A DNA stretch of 8,855 bases from Candidatus Sivonenia alaskensis PMM_0068 (GTDB lineage Bacteria > Cyanobacteriota > Cyanobacteriia > Gloeobacterales > PMM-0068). Location of the stretch: the NCBI GenBank assembly GCA_949127685.1, contig CASBPW010000201.1:1-8855 (forward strand), written 5' to 3'. Below are positions 5,227-8,855 of the stretch, one piece after another (the first letter of the stretch is position 1; every line of letters begins with the position of its first letter). The notes beneath the pieces were generated by a model. The model was not told the DNA's origin. It searched no databases and was given only the letters and a program-made list of their open reading frames with translations. The translations under genes and the position numbers were made by a program.

Positions 5227-6483
5227 ATGATCCACGAAATTACCATGCCTGCCCTTAGCTCAACGATGACCGAAGGCAAAGTTGTTGCCTGGAAAAAGAA
5301 CGTGGGAGAGAAAGTCGAGAAAGGGGACATCATCGCCGTTGTTGAATCCGACAAGGCTGATATGGATGTCGAATCCTTCAACGAAGGTTATCTCGCCAAT
5401 ATTTTTGTCCACGACGGGGAAACCACTGCGGTTGGAGCTGCCATCGCCCTCCTCGCCCAAACTAAAGAAGAAATTGCGCAAGCCGCCGCCAAGACTCCTC
5501 CCTCGGCCCCCAAGAAGGCTACAGAGGCTGCGCCTGCCGCCCAATCAGAGAAGCCAGCAGAGCCTACACAAGCAAGTGACCTTAAACCCGAGTCGGTGCC
5601 CGCTCCTGTCGCTCGAGAAACAGGAACTCGTATTGCGGTAAGTCCTCGTGCTCGCAAATTGGCTCAAGATATGGGTATTGACCTGTCTAAGATAAACGGG
5701 AGTGGGGCTAATGGCCGGGTTGTGGAAGCTGACGTACTGCAAGCATCTCAAGCGGCCCCGGCTGCCCGTCCTGTCACTCCTGCCATCTCCACCCCAACGT
5801 TGCAAGAAATAGCTGCTCAAGGGTTCACGACCCTCCAGAAAGCAGTGATTCAGAACATGGAACAGTCTTTGACGATTCCTTCGTTCCGGGTAGGATATAC
5901 CGTCACCACAGACCGCTTTGATGCGCTGTATCAGCAGTTGAAGTCTAAAGGTGTGACGGTAACTACGCTGTTGGCAAAAGCGATAGCGACCGCCTTGGTG
6001 GCCCATCCTTTGGTCAATAGCAGCTATACCCCCAGTGGGCTCAAAACCAATCCGCAGATCAATATTGCGATTGCAGTCGCCATGGATGAGGGAGGACTGA
6101 TCACGCCTGTATTGCGCGATGCAGCCAATAAAGATGTTTACCAGCTATCCCGTGAGTGGAAAGACTTGGTAGCCCGTGCCCGCAGCAAAAAACTACAGCC
6201 TGAAGAATACAACTCAGGAACGTTCACCATTTCTAACCTGGGTATGTTTGGGGTGGATCGTTTCGATGCTATGGTCCCCCCTGGAACAGGAGCCATTCTG
6301 GCGGTAGGAGCCTCAAAACCGACAGTTGTGGTCAATGATGAGGGTTTCATAGGCGTAAAACGTCAGATGCAGGTAGTACTTTCTGGAGATCATCGTGTTT
6401 TCTATGGCTCCCATGCCGCGATCTTCCTGCAACAGTTGGCCGCATTGATGGAGCAAGAACCAGAGAAATTAACCTTGCTTTAA
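5227..6483 (+). CDS. pdhC: Pyruvate dehydrogenase complex E2, dihydrolipoamide acetyltransferase
   Basis: This 418-residue protein has the full E2 architecture. One lipoyl domain covers 1-79, with the lipoylation Lys43 in ESDKADMD. An Ala/Pro/Lys/Glu-rich linker follows (about 80-134), then a peripheral-subunit-binding domain (136-172: IAVSPRARKLAQDMGIDLSKINGSGANGRV). A second linker (about 173-196) leads to the catalytic acyltransferase core (about 200-418) with FTISNLGMFGVDRFDAMVPPGTGAILAVG and the C-terminal active-site segment SGDHRVFYGSHAA. The catalytic His is His389. The Asp of the usual HRxxDG motif is Tyr393 here, which, as I recall, is also seen in cyanobacterial and plastid E2s. 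The enzyme transfers the acetyl group from lipoamide to CoA, feeding acetyl-CoA synthesis. E1 and E3 genes are not adjacent, as is common in cyanobacteria. The ATG has no Shine-Dalgarno; the lipoyl domain begins immediately, fixing the start. A 2-oxoglutarate E2 is less likely. Confidence 0.92.
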   Translation: MIHEITMPALSSTMTEGKVVAWKKNVGEKVEKGDIIAVVESDKADMDVESFNEGYLANIFVHDGETTAVGAAIALLAQTKEEIAQAAAKTPPSAPKKATEAAPAAQSEKPAEPTQASDLKPESVPAPVARETGTRIAVSPRARKLAQDMGIDLSKINGSGANGRVVEADVLQASQAAPAARPVTPAISTPTLQEIAAQGFTTLQKAVIQNMEQSLTIPSFRVGYTVTTDRFDALYQQLKSKGVTVTTLLAKAIATALVAHPLVNSSYTPSGLKTNPQINIAIAVAMDEGGLITPVLRDAANKDVYQLSREWKDLVARARSKKLQPEEYNSGTFTISNLGMFGVDRFDAMVPPGTGAILAVGASKPTVVVNDEGFIGVKRQMQVVLSGDHRVFYGSHAAIFLQQLAALMEQEPEKLTLL

Positions 6484-6501
6484 GTCATCTTTGGGGCCAA
6501 T

Positions 6502-6541
6502 CTCCCTTGGATCGTGATACTCCCTTGATACGATAGAGGGA
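6502..6541. repeat. Repeat-rich leader upstream of the GlcF-like gene
   Basis: CTCCCTTG occurs at 6502-6509 and 6520-6527, with a third copy at 6575-6582 that includes the TTG start. TGATAC is repeated at 6515-6520 and 6526-6531. TCCCT (6521-6525) and AGGGA (6537-6541), and also ATCGT (6511-6515) and ACGAT (6530-6534), form short inverted repeats. TTGGAT (6507-6512) with TACGAT (6529-6534) is a weak promoter-like pair at 16-bp spacing. A regulatory site for the next gene is plausible but unproven. Confidence 0.3.
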
Positions 6542-6579
6542 AGCTCCTCTCCTCACCCCTTATAGAAAGTACGCCTCCC

Positions 6580-7914
6580 TTGCGTAAACCCCTGAATCAA
6601 CCCGTGAATAGACCAGCTCTGCCGGCGGGTACCCCCTTCGACCAAAAAAAACTCGATGCATGTATTGGGTGTGGGCTGTGTTTGCCCGCTTGCCCAACCT
6701 ATCAAGTTACGGGGTCTGAAGCCGATTCCCCAAGAGGGAGAATCTACCTCATGGACGCTTGGAACCAACAAGTCCAGAATCAGCAAGACATAATTGCCAC
6801 GCCCGGTACGCAAGAACATCTCAATAAATGTATTCAATGTCATGCCTGTACGACTGTGTGCCCTTCTGGGGTGGAGTACAGTAGCCTGATTGCCCAGAGT
6901 AAAGTAGTTCTGGCAAAGCAGAGCCCCGCCGGGGCAAGGGCACTCCAGCGTTGGCTGGTGGGCCAGGTGTTGCCTTCTCCGGTTGGACTGACTATCCTGC
7001 GACAGGTTTTGAGGATCTATCAACTCTCGGGTCTCCAATTTTTAGTACGTCAGACTCAAATTCTGGGTAAAAATCGTTTAGCCCAGATCGAAGGTTTATT
7101 GGCCGAAATATCCACTGTGCGTCCGCTAAAACCTACGATTGTGCCAGATGAAAAAGACCTTTATGCCAGCGGGACAGCCGCTCTGTTTTTAGGATGCTTG
7201 GTCAATAATCTCTCTAACTCGGTCAATTTGGCTTCCCGTCGTCTGTTGCTTACTTCTCGTTACCAAGTGGCGATTCCTCCCCAGACATGCTGTGGGGCCA
7301 TTGCTGCGCGGGTGGGAGAAGTGGACATAGCCCGCAACCTCGCTATCCGTAATCTCAAAGGGTTTGCCAAACAGCCCACAGAGTACATTGTGACCAATAG
7401 CGCCTCCTGTGGAGCTTTTCTAAAGGAGTATCCTCAACTGTTGGCGGATGACCTGGAGTACAGAGAGCTGGCGAAGTCCTATGCCAGCCGGGTTGCAGAC
7501 ATGGGGCAATTTCTATCTCGGACCCAGCGAGAGCCGATGACCCATGCCCTCAATATGCGGGTAGCCTACCAACATTCCTGCCATCTCAACTACAAGCTGC
7601 AATCCAGTCCCGATACGTTAAATCTGCTCCAGAGAATTCCTGGGCTAGAGTTGGTTCCCTTTATTGAATCGGAAATGTGTTGTGGCGCGGGAGAATTTTT
7701 TAATATCTTTGAGCCCGAAATGAGCTTGCGGGTAGGCGAACGCAAAATGGATTATCTTACCGATACGGGAGCCGATGCGGTGGTTGTGGGAAGTCCTGGA
7801 TGTATGGCACAACTGTCCCGTGGTGTTCGCGAACGTGGGCTCAAAAAGAAAGTGATGCATCCCGTGGAACTTCTAGATTGGGCTTATTCTGGTCCTTTCC
7901 CTGAAGAGATTTGA
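6580..7914 (+). CDS. glcF: GlcF-type (Fe-S)-binding protein, glycolate dehydrogenase iron-sulfur subunit
   Basis: The 444-residue protein has two [4Fe-4S] ferredoxin motifs: C28-x2-C31-x2-C34-x3-C38 (ending CLPACP) and C84-x2-C87-x2-C90-x3-C94-P. Between them lies SEADSPRGRIYLMDAW (46-61), typical of GlcF. Two cysteine-rich CCG domains follow. The first has Cys206, Cys237-Cys238-Gly and Cys277-Gly; the second has Cys334 (HSCH), Cys367-Cys368-Gly and Cys408. Family knowledge: GlcF carries electrons from the flavoprotein GlcD (with GlcE) during glycolate oxidation in photorespiration. No glcD or glcE is visible here, so the partner must be encoded elsewhere. The nearest usable starts are TTG at 6580 and GTG at 6604; neither has a good Shine-Dalgarno, and both precede the first cluster. 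LldE, GlpC or HdrB-like relatives share the CCG domains, but the dual ferredoxin plus PRGRIYL favours GlcF. Confidence 0.78.
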   Translation: MRKPLNQPVNRPALPAGTPFDQKKLDACIGCGLCLPACPTYQVTGSEADSPRGRIYLMDAWNQQVQNQQDIIATPGTQEHLNKCIQCHACTTVCPSGVEYSSLIAQSKVVLAKQSPAGARALQRWLVGQVLPSPVGLTILRQVLRIYQLSGLQFLVRQTQILGKNRLAQIEGLLAEISTVRPLKPTIVPDEKDLYASGTAALFLGCLVNNLSNSVNLASRRLLLTSRYQVAIPPQTCCGAIAARVGEVDIARNLAIRNLKGFAKQPTEYIVTNSASCGAFLKEYPQLLADDLEYRELAKSYASRVADMGQFLSRTQREPMTHALNMRVAYQHSCHLNYKLQSSPDTLNLLQRIPGLELVPFIESEMCCGAGEFFNIFEPEMSLRVGERKMDYLTDTGADAVVVGSPGCMAQLSRGVRERGLKKKVMHPVELLDWAYSGPFPEEI

Positions 7915-7961
7915 AACTAGAACGTTAGAATGAGATTCATAAGAGATGTATCAAAAGCCTC

Positions 7962-7966
7962 AGGGA
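7962..7966 (+). promoter_or_regulatory. Shine-Dalgarno of hslO
   Basis: AGGGA lies 5 nt before the ATG at 7972-7974 and supports this start. No convincing separate promoter was found in the 57 bp after the GlcF stop, so co-transcription with the GlcF-like gene is possible. Confidence 0.5.
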
Positions 7967-7971
7967 TATTC

Positions 7972-8855
7972 ATGGCTGACCAACTGATTCGGGGAACTGC
8001 AGCGAACGGGAAAATTCGTGTGGTAGGGGTAGTTTCCACTAAAGCGGTAGAAGAAGCAAGGGTTAGACATCAGGCGTCTTTTGTGGCCACAGCGGCTTTA
8101 GGTCGGACGATGACAGCCAGCCTATTACTTGCGGCCAACCTGAAATTGGATACAGCCCGGATCAATATTCGAATTGCTGGTGATGGTCCGTTGGGGGGTA
8201 TTCTGGCTGATGCCGGCGCTGATGGAACAGTTCGGGGATATCTGGCAGACCCCACCGTTGAACTCCCGCCCAATGCTCAGGGCAAATTGGATGTGGGCTC
8301 GGCCGTGGGGAAGGGATATCTCCATGTTTTGAGGGATTTGGGCTATGGCTACCCCTATGCCGGAACCGTAGAGCTGGTCACGGGCGAAATTGGAGATGAC
8401 ATTACGGAGTATCTATCTGTTTCCGAACAAACCTCTTCTGTCGTGCTGTTGGGGGTATACATTGCTCCCGAGGGCGTAGAAGCAGCGGGAGGTATTCTCA
8501 TTCAATTTATGCCTGGGGAAGAAGACACGGAACTGGAAAGGGCGCTCAAGGACAACCTGGAGGGAGTTACAGGTATCACGAACTGCCTGCGAGCGGGGAA
8601 AAAATTGCCCGATATTCTTGGAGAAATTTTGACTGGACTCGAACTGCAGATTGCCCCAGAAGTTCAGATAGTCCGCTTCCAGTGTGGCTGCTCTGTAGAC
8701 AGGGTGCGGGGTGCTCTGAAAATGCTGGGTTCTGACGAACTAAAAGACATGATTGAAAAAGACGGTGGTGCAGAAGCGACCTGCCATTTCTGCAATGAAA
8801 TCTACCAATTGAGCCGTCAAGATTTAGATGACTTAGTGCAACAACTCTCTGCTCA
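7972..8855 (+). CDS. hslO: Hsp33 redox-regulated chaperone, 3' end cut by the window
   Basis: This is an open frame of 294 codons running off the right edge; family length is about 290-300, so only a few residues are missing. It begins MADQLIRGTAANGKIRVVGV, followed by the Hsp33 core (TAALGRTMTASLLLA at 40-54, IAGDGPLGGILADAGADGTVRGY at 68-90, then TEYLSVSEQTSSVVLLGVYI at 145-164). The C-terminal redox switch has Cys238-x-Cys240 (FQCGCSVDR) and Cys271-x2-Cys274 (CHFCNE), the four zinc ligands. Cys205 is extra. Family knowledge: oxidation of the zinc cysteines unfolds the linker and turns Hsp33 into an ATP-independent holdase during oxidative or bleach stress. It follows the GlcF-like gene by 57 bp on the same strand; both are redox-related, but a functional link is not shown. 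Confidence 0.95.
   Translation, partial: MADQLIRGTAANGKIRVVGVVSTKAVEEARVRHQASFVATAALGRTMTASLLLAANLKLDTARINIRIAGDGPLGGILADAGADGTVRGYLADPTVELPPNAQGKLDVGSAVGKGYLHVLRDLGYGYPYAGTVELVTGEIGDDITEYLSVSEQTSSVVLLGVYIAPEGVEAAGGILIQFMPGEEDTELERALKDNLEGVTGITNCLRAGKKLPDILGEILTGLELQIAPEVQIVRFQCGCSVDRVRGALKMLGSDELKDMIEKDGGAEATCHFCNEIYQLSRQDLDDLVQQLSA

Noticed and set aside
5545..6006. A 153-codon minus-strand open frame inside the E2 gene
   Set aside because: It lies antisense to a fully supported E2 domain structure, matches no family I recognise, and has no ribosome-binding site; it is a by-product of the codon usage of the real gene.
6553..7038. A 161-codon minus-strand open frame over the start of the GlcF-like gene
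   Set aside because: It overlaps the two ferredoxin motifs on the other strand and encodes no recognisable domain.
1..8855. CRISPR arrays, insertion sequences, integrase or phage genes
   Set aside because: No regularly spaced repeats, transposase or recombinase motifs, or paired terminal repeats were seen.

Overview
The window most likely comes from a cyanobacterial chromosome. The strongest lineage markers are a secreted Tic22-like protein, a DevA-type ABC ATPase tail, a DUF2993 (LmeA-like) exported protein, and a pyruvate dehydrogenase E2 that has the Tyr variant of the active-site motif (HRxxYG), as I recall from cyanobacterial and plastid E2s. Most genes lack a clear Shine-Dalgarno sequence, which also fits. 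I saw no HIP1 octamer (GCGATCGC) by eye, so this is not an obviously HIP1-rich lineage. I cannot name the genus.

Layout. 2-190 (+): the C-terminal tail of a DevA-family ABC transporter ATPase, cut by the window edge. 281-918 (-): a two-gene DUF433/DUF5615 cassette resembling a type II toxin-antitoxin module. The antitoxin-like gene comes first, the genes overlap by ATGA, and the first gene has the best Shine-Dalgarno in the window. 1022-2601 (-): two exported envelope proteins, DUF2993 followed by Tic22. 2682-4469 (+): an exported TPR protein followed after 21 bp by an RluA/RluD-family pseudouridine synthase. 4417-4962 (-): rimM, convergent with rluD and overlapping its 3' end by 53 bp. 4963-5226: a 264-bp divergent intergenic region with a long hairpin and a likely promoter for the next gene. 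5227-8855 (+): pyruvate dehydrogenase E2, a GlcF-type iron-sulfur protein, and hslO (Hsp33), which runs off the right edge almost complete.

How the genes relate. The Tic22, DUF2993 and TPR genes all encode predicted Sec-exported proteins and form an envelope neighbourhood around a divergent start region at about 2602-2681. rluD and rimM both act on the ribosome (23S rRNA modification and 30S maturation) and meet tail to tail. E2 (lipoyl), GlcF (Fe-S) and Hsp33 (redox-switched Zn chaperone) are co-directional, but no shared pathway is demonstrated.

Most of the window is ordinary housekeeping sequence. The accessory element is the DUF433/DUF5615 cassette. I found no CRISPR array, tRNA, rRNA, insertion sequence or clearly new multi-gene system.
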